A stretch of DNA of 64,000 bases from Pontibacter korlensis. GTDB taxonomy: Bacteria; Bacteroidota; Bacteroidia; Cytophagales; Hymenobacteraceae. The notes below the pieces were generated by a model. That model was given only the letters and a program-made list of their open reading frames with translations. It was not told where the DNA came from and ran no database searches. Of the stretch, positions 7,295 through 16,938 are shown piece by piece. The stretch lies in assembly GCF_000973725.1 (NCBI RefSeq), contig NZ_CP009621.1:5201001-5265000 (forward strand). The letters are read 5' to 3'. Positions within the stretch are counted from its first letter, which is position 1, and each line of letters opens with the position of its first letter. The position numbers were made by a program, and so were the translations under genes.

Positions 7295-10200
7295 ATGAAA
7301 ATCCTATCTGTACGCTTCCAAAACCTGAACTCGCTGAAAGGTGAGCACGAGATCCGTTTCGACCAAAGCCCACTGGCAGAGGCGGGCTTGTTTGCTATAA
7401 CTGGCCCTACAGGCGCAGGCAAAACTACCATTCTTGATGCGATAACAGTAGGCTTGTATGGCCTGGTACACCGCCACAGTAATGATAAACCACTTGAGCT
7501 CATGACGCGCCACACGGCCGAGAGCTTTTCAGAGGTTGAGTTTGAAGCTGATAGTAAACGTTACCGCGCAAAGTGGCATCTACGCCGCAGCCGGGGTAAA
7601 GTGGATGGTAACATTCAGCCGGTACATATGGAGCTATACTCTTTTGGAGAGGATACTTTATTCGACCTAAAACCAAGTGAAGTTCCGGGAAAAGTAGCCG
7701 AACTCTGTGGCCTAGATTACAACCAATTTCTGCGTTCGGTCATGCTTTCGCAAGGTGATTTTGCACGCTTCCTGAAAGCTAACCCAAACGAGCGCAGCAG
7801 TCTTTTGGAAAAAATCACCGATACGGGTATCTATTCTGAAATTTCCAAATTTGCTTATGAAAAGGCAAAGGACGAAAGGCTGAAGCGCGATGAGATGGAG
7901 CGACGGTTGCAGGATACACACCTACTACCTGAGGAGCAGCGTGTAGCTTATGAGCAAAGCGTAAAGGAGCTAATCGTACAGGAAACTGTACTTCAGGCCG
8001 ATATTGTGCAACTACAGGCAAAGGTACAGTGGCTGCAGCAGGTAGCACAGCTACAGGCAAAGCAAGAGCAGCAGCACTCGGCTTTACAGGTACAGGAACA
8101 AAAGCTGGCACAGTTACAACCAGAGTTTATCAGGCTGAAGCAGCATGAGCAGGCGCACCAGTTCGTGGGTGAGCTGGCTGAAATCCGCAGTGCCAATAGT
8201 AAAGTAGCCGAGGTACATGAGGAGCTGCAAACGCTGCAGAAACGTGTACCTGCACTTGAAACTGAGTTGGAAGCCGCCGGAAAGATAGCCTCAGAGGCAA
8301 CCAAGGCACATCAGCAGCAGGAAGAGGCCTTACAAAAACTGGAGCCTCTGCTGGCACAGGTTGCACGGCTAGATCATCAACTAAACAGCATTCGTGAATC
8401 CTACAGCAAGAACAAGACTGCTTATGTCACTTTTGAGCAACAACTAAAGCAGGAACAAGCACAGCTACAGGCAAAACAACTGCAGCTGGACAAGCTCACC
8501 CAAGAAGCTACTGAAATAAAAAACTGGCTGGAGCAAAATGCACAGTTGCAGGATTTGAAAGAGCACTTGCCGGAGTTTAAAGCCACCCTTCGCGACCTGC
8601 AGGAGGCAGAGCAACGCATAAAACGTAATCAGCAGGAGCAACAGGAGTTAAACAAACAGCGCCAGCAGGAAGCAAAGCAGTTAAACGACTTACAACTGCT
8701 TCAAGCGCAGCAGCAAACGCAGCAAGAGCAGCTTCACCAGCAGAAGGAGGAAAAACTTACCCAGTTAAAAGCTATACTTTCAGATAAAAGTATGGAAGAA
8801 CTGGAGCAGACTGCGCAGTCGCAACCGGCGCTGGTAGCCAAGTATGAGCGCCTGCAGGAACTGGCGCAGCAACATACAACGCATACACAGAAGCTGCAAA
8901 ACATAAACGAACTGCTGGAGCAACACACGCGGCAGGCAAAGGAAACAGCTGCCCAGCTAGAGGATTCGCAGGCCAAGTATAAGCAGGCAGAAGATCACCT
9001 GCAAACGCTCCAAAAGCTGGTACAACTGCAGCAACAGATTCAGCAGTATGAAGAGGCTCGCCATACATTGGTGAAGGATGAGCCGTGCCCACTCTGTGGT
9101 TCTACACATCACCCATTCGCTGACAATGGATATGCTTTCGATTTACCAGAGGAAGTGCAAAAGCGGGATAAGCAGCAGGTGCTAGTTAAGGAACTAGAGA
9201 AAAGTATAGGCCAACTACAGCTGCAGCAGAATGCTTTGGATCAAAAGCAGCAGGTAGGTTTTACTGCGAAGTCTGAGACAGAAAAAGAGCTTCAGCGCCT
9301 TAACCAACTATTTGAGCAGCTTTCGGAAGGGTTGCCACATACAGTTCATATTTCCGACATAAAACAACTGCAGCAGCTGTGTGAAGCTGAACAGAAAGCT
9401 GCCACAGCGCTACAGCAGCAACTAGCACAGGCCCGTAACCTCAGCCGCGACCTTGAAAACCTGAACCAGCAAGTACAGAAACTAAGAGAGGCACAAGTAC
9501 AGGCACAGGCCACCTTCAACCAACTTCAGCAATCGGACAAGCTTTTGCACACGCAACTACAGAAGCTACAAAGTATACTTACAGATGAGCAGGAGCAGCA
9601 GCAGGTGCATACTGAAACAGCTGAATCCTTTGCTGCCAGCTTTGGGCTAAAGTATAAACCAGAAGAGCGCCATACATTGCTGCAAACGTTAGAGCAGCAG
9701 TCAGTAAGCTATGCGCAGAAGCAGCAGGCCCTAGAAAGCATGCGCGAAAAGTATATTGAACTGAAAGAGCTGGTAAAAAACCTGAAGAGCAATGTACAGC
9801 AGAAAGGTAAAGAGCTGGAAGAGCGAAAGCAGGTTCTGAAAGAAGAACACGAGCAGCTGACACAGCTCAAAACCGAGCGCCATACTTTGTTTGGTGAGAA
9901 AGAAACGGAGCAGGAGCGAAAGCTTGCCCAGCAGGAGCTTAAAGTACGTGCCCAACAGGCCGAGGAGGCACGTCGCCATCAGCTGCAAAAACAACAGGAG
10001 CTACAAGAAACACGTGCCCGCCAAGCAGATTGCCGCAACAAGCACCAACAGAATAAATCTGTACTAGATGAGCTGCGTGAAGGCCTACTGCATGTGCTGC
10101 AGCAGAAAGGAATAGAGACTATAGAGGCTCTTAGCCAGATGCTGCTCCACCGCGATGAAGCCGACCGCCTTGCTAACCTGAAGGCACAAACAGAGAAGCA

Positions 10201-10948
10201 CCTGACTGAATTACGCAAGAGTGTGAACGATGTACAGCAGGAGTTGGCAGTGCTACAGGAGAAACAACTGACAGAGGAAAGTATGGAAGTCCTGCAAGGG
10301 CAGCATCAGCAAAAAACAGAACAACAGCGGGAGCTTATATCGCAGCGCGCACGCCACGAGCAATTACTCGAGCAGGATGCACAGCAGCGAGAGAAGAACA
10401 AAGAGCTAGCCGAACTGCTGAAAACGCAGCAATTAGTGTGTAATCGTTGGTCGCAGCTAGCCGACCTGATTGGCTCAGCCGATGGTAATAAGTTCAGCCG
10501 CTTTGCCCAAGGGCTTACACTGGCAAGGCTGGTGGAGCTGGCTAACCACCACCTGCAAAAGCTTAATGATAGGTACCGTATTCTCAAATCTTCAACAGAG
10601 GATCTGGAGCTGCTGATTTTGGACCTGTACCAGGCAGAGGCAGTGCGCCCTATGAATACTCTCTCCGGTGGTGAAAGCTTTTTAGTAAGTTTGGCGCTGG
10701 CACTGGGCTTGTCGGATCTGGCTGGCCGTCGCACCCAAATAAATTCGCTGTTTATCGACGAAGGCTTTGGCACCTTAGATGCCGATACCTTGGATGCCGC
10801 CATCTCTACTTTAGAGAACCTGCAGGCCAGTGGCAAAATGATTGGCATCATCTCGCATGTGGAGGCGCTGAAAGAGCGTATCAGCACGCAGATTAAAGTA
10901 CAACGTCAGCCTGGAGGTGTGAGCAAGGTAGAAGTTGTAGGTTGGTAA
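7295..10948 (+). CDS. sbcC: Exonuclease SbcCD, SMC-like ATPase subunit SbcC
   Basis: A 1217-aa Rad50-like ATPase. Walker A is ITGPTGAGKTTILDA near residue 35-50. Two very long Gln/Glu/Leu-rich coiled-coil arms flank a zinc hook CPLC near residue 598. At the C-terminus are the ABC signature LSGGESFLVSLALALGLSD and Walker B NSLFIDEGFGTLD. It partners with SbcD (4370-5599). The length is somewhat above the usual ~1000-1050 aa because the coiled coils are long. The strong CAG/CTG/GCA bias comes from Gln- and Leu-rich coiled coil and makes long open frames on the opposite strand that are not genes. Confidence 0.96.
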   Translation: MKILSVRFQNLNSLKGEHEIRFDQSPLAEAGLFAITGPTGAGKTTILDAITVGLYGLVHRHSNDKPLELMTRHTAESFSEVEFEADSKRYRAKWHLRRSRGKVDGNIQPVHMELYSFGEDTLFDLKPSEVPGKVAELCGLDYNQFLRSVMLSQGDFARFLKANPNERSSLLEKITDTGIYSEISKFAYEKAKDERLKRDEMERRLQDTHLLPEEQRVAYEQSVKELIVQETVLQADIVQLQAKVQWLQQVAQLQAKQEQQHSALQVQEQKLAQLQPEFIRLKQHEQAHQFVGELAEIRSANSKVAEVHEELQTLQKRVPALETELEAAGKIASEATKAHQQQEEALQKLEPLLAQVARLDHQLNSIRESYSKNKTAYVTFEQQLKQEQAQLQAKQLQLDKLTQEATEIKNWLEQNAQLQDLKEHLPEFKATLRDLQEAEQRIKRNQQEQQELNKQRQQEAKQLNDLQLLQAQQQTQQEQLHQQKEEKLTQLKAILSDKSMEELEQTAQSQPALVAKYERLQELAQQHTTHTQKLQNINELLEQHTRQAKETAAQLEDSQAKYKQAEDHLQTLQKLVQLQQQIQQYEEARHTLVKDEPCPLCGSTHHPFADNGYAFDLPEEVQKRDKQQVLVKELEKSIGQLQLQQNALDQKQQVGFTAKSETEKELQRLNQLFEQLSEGLPHTVHISDIKQLQQLCEAEQKAATALQQQLAQARNLSRDLENLNQQVQKLREAQVQAQATFNQLQQSDKLLHTQLQKLQSILTDEQEQQQVHTETAESFAASFGLKYKPEERHTLLQTLEQQSVSYAQKQQALESMREKYIELKELVKNLKSNVQQKGKELEERKQVLKEEHEQLTQLKTERHTLFGEKETEQERKLAQQELKVRAQQAEEARRHQLQKQQELQETRARQADCRNKHQQNKSVLDELREGLLHVLQQKGIETIEALSQMLLHRDEADRLANLKAQTEKHLTELRKSVNDVQQELAVLQEKQLTEESMEVLQGQHQQKTEQQRELISQRARHEQLLEQDAQQREKNKELAELLKTQQLVCNRWSQLADLIGSADGNKFSRFAQGLTLARLVELANHHLQKLNDRYRILKSSTEDLELLILDLYQAEAVRPMNTLSGGESFLVSLALALGLSDLAGRRTQINSLFIDEGFGTLDADTLDAAISTLENLQASGKMIGIISHVEALKERISTQIKVQRQPGGVSKVEVVGW

Positions 10949-10973
10949 GGGGCATCTTACCTGGAGCGCCTCC

Positions 10974-11029
10974 AGAAGCAATAGTTAAGTATAATTTTTT
11001 CATAATACCGATACTTAACTATTGCTTCT
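10974..11029. terminator. Perfect 19-bp inverted repeat after sbcC
   Basis: Arms 10974-10992 and 11011-11029 are perfectly complementary (AGAAGCAATAGTTAAGTAT and its reverse complement) with an 18-base spacer containing TTTTTT. It lies 26 bases after the sbcC stop. It could act as a terminator in an unusual format, since the T-run is in the loop, or be a small palindromic repeat. Confidence 0.5.
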
Positions 11030-11091
11030 AAAATATTGGTTTGATTATATTGTATAATAGTTATATATCTACAAACCAATTAACCTAAAGT

Positions 11092-12024
11092 ATGAAAACA
11101 AGCTTTACACAGATTTCCACCTTTCTACTCACATTAGTACTTCTTTGCTCTGGCTGTGCCTCTGGTTACAAGGTTGTCAGGCCTGAAGGTCTCCACTACA
11201 ATGCACAGGCAGAAACTGACGGTGTCGTTTTTGATTACAAGTACGACGTATACACAGAAACAAAGAATAAAAAGTACGCAAGAGAGAGAAGAAAAAGATG
11301 GTGCAGGTAGTTGCGGTAAAGATTACCAATAACACTGGCCGTGTATTGGATGGCTCTCAGGATCTAAAGTTTTATGTGGGGCAGCAACAAGTAATGCCTA
11401 TGGCGCCTGAGATTGTACACAACCTGATCAAGCAGAGCACTCCTTCCCATTTATTGTACTTACTACTTTTGCCTGTTAAATTTACTTCCAGCACTTCTGT
11501 GAACGGTGTAGAAACAGAAAGCAAATCATTTCCGATTGGGCTTATTCTTGGCCCGGCCTTAACAGGTATAAATATGGCCGTTGCCAGCTCTTCTAACAAG
11601 AAAATGCTGCAAGACTTACGAGTAAATGCCAAAGAAAGCCCTCGCCCTTGGGGCTTTAGCCAAGGGATGAATTTGGTTTTCTTTTTGAACCACTCGATGC
11701 GGTGCAGCATCCCTTCACTTTTGTTGGGTTCGATCTTACCCTATGTTCTACCGCCTGCACTTGCCGGCTGTTACCTTTGCTGCAGCAAACATGCCCTGCA
11801 CCGGGATGTGAACGCAGCTAGTAATATAAGAAATAAGGCGGTCGGGCAGACCGTTTCAGCTTGGGAGATATACAATCGCAGTAGCCAGGTAGCCCAAGAA
11901 TCCAACCTGCTTTAGCGGTGGGAATGTCAACAACCGGAAGATAATGCCGGGTGAAACAGTCTATGGAATGTTTGGCCTTGCTAACAGTGGATACAACCCT
12001 ATCAAAATCAAAGTACAAGAATAA
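11092..12024 (+). pseudogene. Decayed lipoprotein gene carrying element B
   Basis: The N-terminus at 11092 is a lipoprotein signal (lipobox near LLCSGC). The frame ends early at 11310, but the homologous-looking continuation starts one frame over at MVQVVAVKITNNTGRVLDG (11298). An extra AG in the AGAGAG run at about 11282-11288 explains the shift. The second part reads to LQDL, where element B is inserted after TTAC (11616-11619). Beyond the element, NRKIMPGETVYGMFGL...KVQE reads to a stop at 12024. Removing B leaves the two parts one base out of frame, so a further small indel has occurred. The reconstructed protein would be about 270 aa. I do not recognise the function. Confidence 0.75.
11620..11930 (+). 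mobile_element. Element copy B: minimal TTAC...TCAA TnpB-element derivative (311 bp)
   Basis: Preceded by TTAC (11616-11619) and ending in TCAA (11927-11930). It has the full left end without IS110: AAAG immediately before the hairpin CCCTTGG-GGCTTTAG-CCAAGGG (about 11648-11670), then the 5' non-coding region of the TnpB element. It is joined at the 17-base sequence ACATGCCCTGCACCGGG to the last ~37 codons of tnpB and the right-end hairpin. The left end also holds an extra CGCCCT relative to D. It encodes no intact protein and must be moved in trans, if at all. Confidence 0.88.
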
Positions 12025-12043
12025 CAACCCTGCTACTCCTTTT

Positions 12044-12078
12044 AAGGCTGGCGCGTCAAAAAGTGTCAGCCTTTTTTC
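12044..12078 (+). terminator. Terminator after the decayed lipoprotein gene
   Basis: AAGGCTG (12044-12050) pairs with CAGCCTT (12067-12073), followed by TTTT. Confidence 0.75.
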
Positions 12079-12192
12079 ATGAACAGCTAGAAGTAGAGAA
12101 AATACAGCGCTTCGTCTAAATTATAGGCTGTGTTACAAAAATATATCCTATTTTAGCTCCTTCACTTAATCATCTAACCAATAAGTTTCATC

Positions 12193-15100
12193 ATGAAGCA
12201 ACGCTCTACACAAAGCAGCCGCGTAAAAAGATCGCTGCTGTTGCTGTGTTCCCTTGGCCTAATGGCTTCACCCACCATGGCACAAAACAGTGCCTCAGCC
12301 AACGGGAAGGATAAAGACAAAAGCGACAAAAAAGAGCTGCCACTGGAGGCAGCCCGAAAGATCAAGATTAATACTACGGAAGGCTCCTGGCTGGCACTGG
12401 ACGTAAGCCCTGATGGCAGCAGGATTATCTTCGATATGCTGGGCGACCTGTACCTGCTTCCTATAGGTGGCGGTAAAGCCGAACAACTGACCTCCGGTAT
12501 GTCTTTCGACACACAGGCTAAATTTAGTCCGGATGGTAATTCCATCGTGTTTATCTCCGACAGAAGTGGCTCTGATAACGTCTGGACCATGGACCTGGCA
12601 ACTAAAAAGCCTCGCCAGATCAGCAAGAGCAATAACGAGAACTACCAGTCTGCAGAGTGGACACCAGATGGCAATTATATCATTGCTGCTAAAGGCCGTC
12701 GTAACCTGAAGCTACACATGTTCCATAAAGACGGTGGCAGCGGTGCCGAGCTCACAAAAGAGCCGGAGAACATGAAGACTGTAGAACCTGCTTTTGGGAA
12801 AGACAGCCGCTACATCTGGTTTGCAAAGCGTACCAGCGCCTGGAACTACAACGCTCAGCTACCACAATACCAGTTGGCAACTTATGACCGCGAGACTGGC
12901 GAAGTAGATACCCGTACCTCCCGTTATGGCTCTGCCTTTACTCCTACCCTTTCGCCAGATGGAAATTGGCTGGTATACGGTACACGCTATAACGATCAAA
13001 CCGGTCTTGTAGCTCAGAACCTGAAAACAGGCGAAGAGAAATGGCTGGCCTACCCGGTACAGCGCGATGAGCAGGAGTCTATCGCTCCGCTTGGTGTGCT
13101 TCCTGCCATGTCGTTTACCCCTGACAGCAAGAACCTAGTGGCCTCATATGGTGGCAAAATCTATAGCTTGCCTATAGCTGGTGGAGCAGCAAAGGAAATT
13201 CCTTTTGAAGTGAACACCGAAATTGAGGTTGGTCCTAAGCTAGACTTCAAGTTCCCGATCAAGGATGACAAAATGATGACGGTAACACAGATTCGCGATG
13301 CCGCTGTTTCTCCGGATGGCAAGCGTGTTGTGTTTACGGCTCTTGACAGGCTTTACATTATGGATTACCCGAACGGTACACCAAAGCGCCTGACGGATGC
13401 TGATTACACAGAAGCTCAACCAGCCTGGTCGCCAGACGGTAAGCAAATTGCTTATGTAACCTGGAGCGAGAAAACAGGTGGAGCCATTTACAGACTGAGC
13501 GCCAACGGCAAAGGTAAGCCTACAAAACTAACCCAGGAGCAAGGTATCTTTCAGGAGCCGGTTTGGTCGCCTAACGGTGAGCGCCTTGTGTTTGCCAAAG
13601 GATCGGCACAGGCTTACCGCGAAGAGCCGGGTCCGGGAGCTTTTGGCTCACGTGAAAGTATAAATTGGATTCCAGCCAAAGGCGGGCAGAGCACTTTTGT
13701 TACTACAGCTGATGCAGGCTCTACACCACACTTCGTGAATGGTGAAAACCGCATCTACCTCTATAACAACAAAGAGGGTCTCCTTTCTATGCGTTGGGAT
13801 GGCACAGACAAAAAGTCTCACGTGAAGGTGAGTGGCATTACTACCTTTGGTTCTGTTGAGGACATGATAGAGGAGGAAATGAACCTCAACATGCACCTGC
13901 ACGAGCAAGCGCCAAAAGAGAAGCCTTCTACTGCAGCTACAGTTATCAAGGCTCCGGTAGGCGACAGAGCGTTAGCTTTGATCAACAACGAAATCTATGT
14001 GGTTACTATCCCGGTAGTAGGTGGTGAAACTCCTGCTATTTCTGTGGCTGAGGTAACGAAGTCTCAGTTCCCGAGCTGGAAGCTTACTGAAATTGGCGGT
14101 CAGTTCCCAAGCTGGTCTGCAGATGGCAAGAAAGTATACTGGTCTATCGGTAACGGCTTCTTTGCTTACGACCTGGAGGCAGCCATTGCCCAGCAGCGCA
14201 AAAACGAAGCGAAGGATACCGCTGAAGATAAGAAGGAGAAAGCCGATGCTACTACAGCCACACCTGATTCTCTAGGTACAGAGGCTGTAAAAGTAGAGGG
14301 CTATAAGCCGGTAGAGACGAAAATTGCCATTCAGGTAGAGCGCGACATCCCGCAGGGAACTATACTGCTACAAGGTGCCCGCCTCATTACCATGAAAGGC
14401 GACGAGATAATTGAAAACGGCGACATCCTGATTGAGAATAACCGTATCAAGGCTGTTGGTCCTTCAGGTTCACTTAATGCACCAAAAGGAGTTAAGGTGG
14501 TAGATGTGAAAGGCAAAACCATCACGCCTGGTTTTGTGGATACACATGCGCACATGTGGCCTCGTTGGGGTGTACATACTAACCAAGTATGGATTTATGC
14601 AGCTAACCTGGCTTATGGTGTTACCACTACCCGCGACCCACAAACTGCTACTACCGACGTGTTGACGTACGCAGACATGGTGGATGCAGGTAAGATCATT
14701 GGTCCAAGAGTATACTCTACTGGCCCAGGTGTAGGCTATTGGTCTTACAACCTCAAGAGCCAGGAGCACGCGAAGCAGGTGCTGCGCCAGTACTCTGAGT
14801 ATTACAACACCAAAACTATTAAAATGTACCTGGTAGGTAACCGCCAACACCGCCAGTGGATCATAATGGCGGCTAAAGAGCAGGGGCTGTTACCGACAAC
14901 AGAAGGTGGCCTTGACTTTAAGCTGAACATGACGCAGGCCATCGATGGTTACCCAGGTCATGAGCACTCCTTCCCCATCTACCCACTGTACAAAGACGTG
15001 GTAGACTTCGTATCAGCGTCGCAGATGGCTTATACGCCTACCCTACTGGTATCTTACGGTGGCCCTTGGGCAGAGAACTACTATTACGCCACTGAAAATG

Positions 15101-15612
15101 TGAATGGTGATAAGAAGCTTAACTACTTCACACCCAAGTACGAGCTGGATGCCAAGTCTCGCCGCAGACCAGGCTGGTTTATGAAAGAGGAGCACATTTT
15201 TGAGCGCCACGCTGAGTTCGTCAATAAACTGGTGAAGGCCGGTGGTCTGGCTGGTGTGGGTTCTCATGGGCAGTTGCAGGGCCTAGGCTACCACTGGGAG
15301 CTTTGGTCGGTGCAATCGGGTGGTATGAGCAACCACGACGCACTGAAGGTTGCCACCATACTTGGAGCTAAGTCACTAGGTCTGGATGGGGACATCGGCT
15401 CTATCGAGAATGGTAAATTAGCCGACCTTGTTATTATGGATGAAAACCCACTGGAGAACATCCGTAACTCCAACACCATTAAGTTTGTCATGCGCAACGG
15501 GCGTTTGTACGATGGAGAAACCCTAGATGAGCTTGCACCAACCAAGCGTAAGGCTCCGGCCTTCGAGTGGCACAGCATGCAGCCGCTGGGTGTACCAGGC
15601 ATTAAGAACTAA
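12193..15612 (+). CDS. Exported PD40 beta-propeller/amidohydrolase fusion protein
   Basis: A 1139-aa protein with an N-terminal signal peptide ending near SPTMAQ. Residues ~50-680 hold TolB-like PD40 repeats with recurrent SPDG motifs (DVSPDGSRIIFDMLGD, FSPDGNSIVFISDRSG, AVSPDGKRVVFTALD, WSPNGERLVFAKG). Residues ~730-1120 form a metal-dependent amidohydrolase: VKGKTITPGFVDTHAHMW with the HxH metal motif near residue 782, a SHGQLQGLGYHWE segment, and the typical C-terminal GSIENGKLADLVIMDENPL. It is probably periplasmic. The substrate is unknown; related proteins are annotated only as amidohydrolases. It is a single-gene unit with its own terminator. Confidence 0.92.
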   Translation: MKQRSTQSSRVKRSLLLLCSLGLMASPTMAQNSASANGKDKDKSDKKELPLEAARKIKINTTEGSWLALDVSPDGSRIIFDMLGDLYLLPIGGGKAEQLTSGMSFDTQAKFSPDGNSIVFISDRSGSDNVWTMDLATKKPRQISKSNNENYQSAEWTPDGNYIIAAKGRRNLKLHMFHKDGGSGAELTKEPENMKTVEPAFGKDSRYIWFAKRTSAWNYNAQLPQYQLATYDRETGEVDTRTSRYGSAFTPTLSPDGNWLVYGTRYNDQTGLVAQNLKTGEEKWLAYPVQRDEQESIAPLGVLPAMSFTPDSKNLVASYGGKIYSLPIAGGAAKEIPFEVNTEIEVGPKLDFKFPIKDDKMMTVTQIRDAAVSPDGKRVVFTALDRLYIMDYPNGTPKRLTDADYTEAQPAWSPDGKQIAYVTWSEKTGGAIYRLSANGKGKPTKLTQEQGIFQEPVWSPNGERLVFAKGSAQAYREEPGPGAFGSRESINWIPAKGGQSTFVTTADAGSTPHFVNGENRIYLYNNKEGLLSMRWDGTDKKSHVKVSGITTFGSVEDMIEEEMNLNMHLHEQAPKEKPSTAATVIKAPVGDRALALINNEIYVVTIPVVGGETPAISVAEVTKSQFPSWKLTEIGGQFPSWSADGKKVYWSIGNGFFAYDLEAAIAQQRKNEAKDTAEDKKEKADATTATPDSLGTEAVKVEGYKPVETKIAIQVERDIPQGTILLQGARLITMKGDEIIENGDILIENNRIKAVGPSGSLNAPKGVKVVDVKGKTITPGFVDTHAHMWPRWGVHTNQVWIYAANLAYGVTTTRDPQTATTDVLTYADMVDAGKIIGPRVYSTGPGVGYWSYNLKSQEHAKQVLRQYSEYYNTKTIKMYLVGNRQHRQWIIMAAKEQGLLPTTEGGLDFKLNMTQAIDGYPGHEHSFPIYPLYKDVVDFVSASQMAYTPTLLVSYGGPWAENYYYATENVNGDKKLNYFTPKYELDAKSRRRPGWFMKEEHIFERHAEFVNKLVKAGGLAGVGSHGQLQGLGYHWELWSVQSGGMSNHDALKVATILGAKSLGLDGDIGSIENGKLADLVIMDENPLENIRNSNTIKFVMRNGRLYDGETLDELAPTKRKAPAFEWHSMQPLGVPGIKN

Positions 15613-15634
15613 GTTGTACGTGATAATTTTAGTT

Positions 15635-15672
15635 AAAAGCCTCCCGCTAAGTAAGCGGGAGGCTTTTATTTT
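15635..15672 (+). terminator. Terminator after the PD40/amidohydrolase gene
   Basis: AAAAGCCTCCCGCT pairs with AGCGGGAGGCTTTT; a strong GC stem with an A/T-rich base. Confidence 0.92.
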
Positions 15673-15736
15673 GTACACCAAACTTAACTCTTGATGAAGG
15701 TATACCCGTATCTATACAAAACTCAAAAAACGAACT

Positions 15737-15952
15737 ATGAAAAAGACCCTTTCTCACCTGCTGTTAAGCTTTATGTTATGTGCAGCTGTTGCCTGCGGCG
15801 GAAGTACACAAGACCAAGAAGAAGGTAAATCCCCGGTATCAGCCGACGATCCGAAAGCTCCCACCACAGCTCCTGATAAACCCACAACTGATATAGGTGA
15901 AGGACTTGAAGATTCTGCAGCCACTATAGAACAGTCGCAGGACAGCCTGTAG
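15737..15952 (+). CDS. Small acidic lipoprotein of unknown function
   Basis: A 71-aa protein with a clear lipoprotein signal (MKKTLSHLLLSFMLCAAVAC) and a short, low-complexity tail rich in Asp, Glu, Pro, Thr and Ser. No domain is recognisable. It may share a transcript with the thermonuclease gene 93 bases downstream. Confidence 0.7.
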   Translation: MKKTLSHLLLSFMLCAAVACGGSTQDQEEGKSPVSADDPKAPTTAPDKPTTDIGEGLEDSAATIEQSQDSL

Positions 15953-16045
15953 AAAGATTTAAGCGGAGGAACAGGTGTTAAAAAGTGGATCTAAACATGC
16001 TGCTTTGGCTTTAGCAATAGTACCTTTGCCTCATAAACACCACTT

Positions 16046-16894
16046 ATGAGAAAGTTAACCCTCAACCTATTGATAATTACGGTTTTGACCGCCACTCTCT
16101 CCTGCAAAAGCGATAGCAAAGATGCACAGGAGCAGTTTCGGGAGCGTCGGCAGGCCATTCTGGACCGTGATGAAAACACACCAACTGCTACTGCTGAGGA
16201 TCCGGTTGCAACTGTAGGAAAGGCTCCTGCCCCCACTTCGGATACTCCGTCAAAACCAGCTACGGCAGCCGGCGACAAAGTAGTAGGTATAAAAGATGGT
16301 GACACGGTGGTGCTGCTCCGCAATGGGCAGGAGGTAACGGTGCGCTTGTATGGTGTAGATACTCCAGAAAAGAATCAGGCATTCGGGCAAAAAGCCAAGG
16401 AATATACTTCCAATCTGGCTTTTGGTAAAAACGTGCGCCTTATTGTAAATAACACCGATCGCTATGGCCGCACAGTAGGCACCATTATACTTCCGGATGG
16501 GCGAAGCCTGAATGAGGAGCTGGTGCGCAACGGCTATGCCTGGCACTATAAAGCTTACTCGAACGATAAGAACCTGGCAAACGCCGAGGCCGATGCCCGC
16601 CGTTTCAAACGTGGTCTGTGGCAGGATGCTAAACCTGTTGCGCCATGGGACTTCCGTAAAGAGCAACGCAGTGGCAGTAGCTCCAGCACTGCTTCCAGTA
16701 CCTCTAACGCCCCTATCCCTGCCGGTGCCACTAAACGTACGGTTTATCTTTGCAACAGCGGTGGCTCATCGGTGTACCACCTCGATAGCAGCTGCCATGT
16801 CCTGAAGCGTTGCAAAGAAGAGGTCATCAAAACCACAGAAGCCGCTGCCATTAGGGAGTATGGGCGCAGAGCCGACAAAACCTGCAGCAGGTAA
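16046..16894 (+). CDS. Thermonuclease-family (SNase) lipoprotein with C-terminal Cys/His domain
   Basis: A 282-aa protein with lipobox LSC near residue 20, a Pro/Thr-rich linker, and a staphylococcal-nuclease domain at ~75-205: VVGIKDGDTVVLL, VRLYGVDTPEK with the catalytic Arg, DRYGRTVGTI, LNEELVRNGYAWHY, ARRFKRGLW. It likely degrades DNA or RNA at the cell surface or in the periplasm. After a Ser-rich linker the last ~50 residues form a small domain with the spacing C-x8-H-x4-C-x5-C-x23-C. The same pattern makes up most of the protein encoded next (16939-17364), so the two were probably built from one module. Confidence 0.9.
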   Translation: MRKLTLNLLIITVLTATLSCKSDSKDAQEQFRERRQAILDRDENTPTATAEDPVATVGKAPAPTSDTPSKPATAAGDKVVGIKDGDTVVLLRNGQEVTVRLYGVDTPEKNQAFGQKAKEYTSNLAFGKNVRLIVNNTDRYGRTVGTIILPDGRSLNEELVRNGYAWHYKAYSNDKNLANAEADARRFKRGLWQDAKPVAPWDFRKEQRSGSSSSTASSTSNAPIPAGATKRTVYLCNSGGSSVYHLDSSCHVLKRCKEEVIKTTEAAAIREYGRRADKTCSR

Positions 16895-16938
16895 AGCATA
16901 TTTTTTATACCTTTAATTTTCGCCAAGCAATATTATAC

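Noticed and set aside
7295..10948. Many long open frames opposite sbcC
   Set aside because: They are explained by the CAG/CTG-biased coiled-coil codons of sbcC; their translations are Cys/Ser-rich low-complexity sequence.
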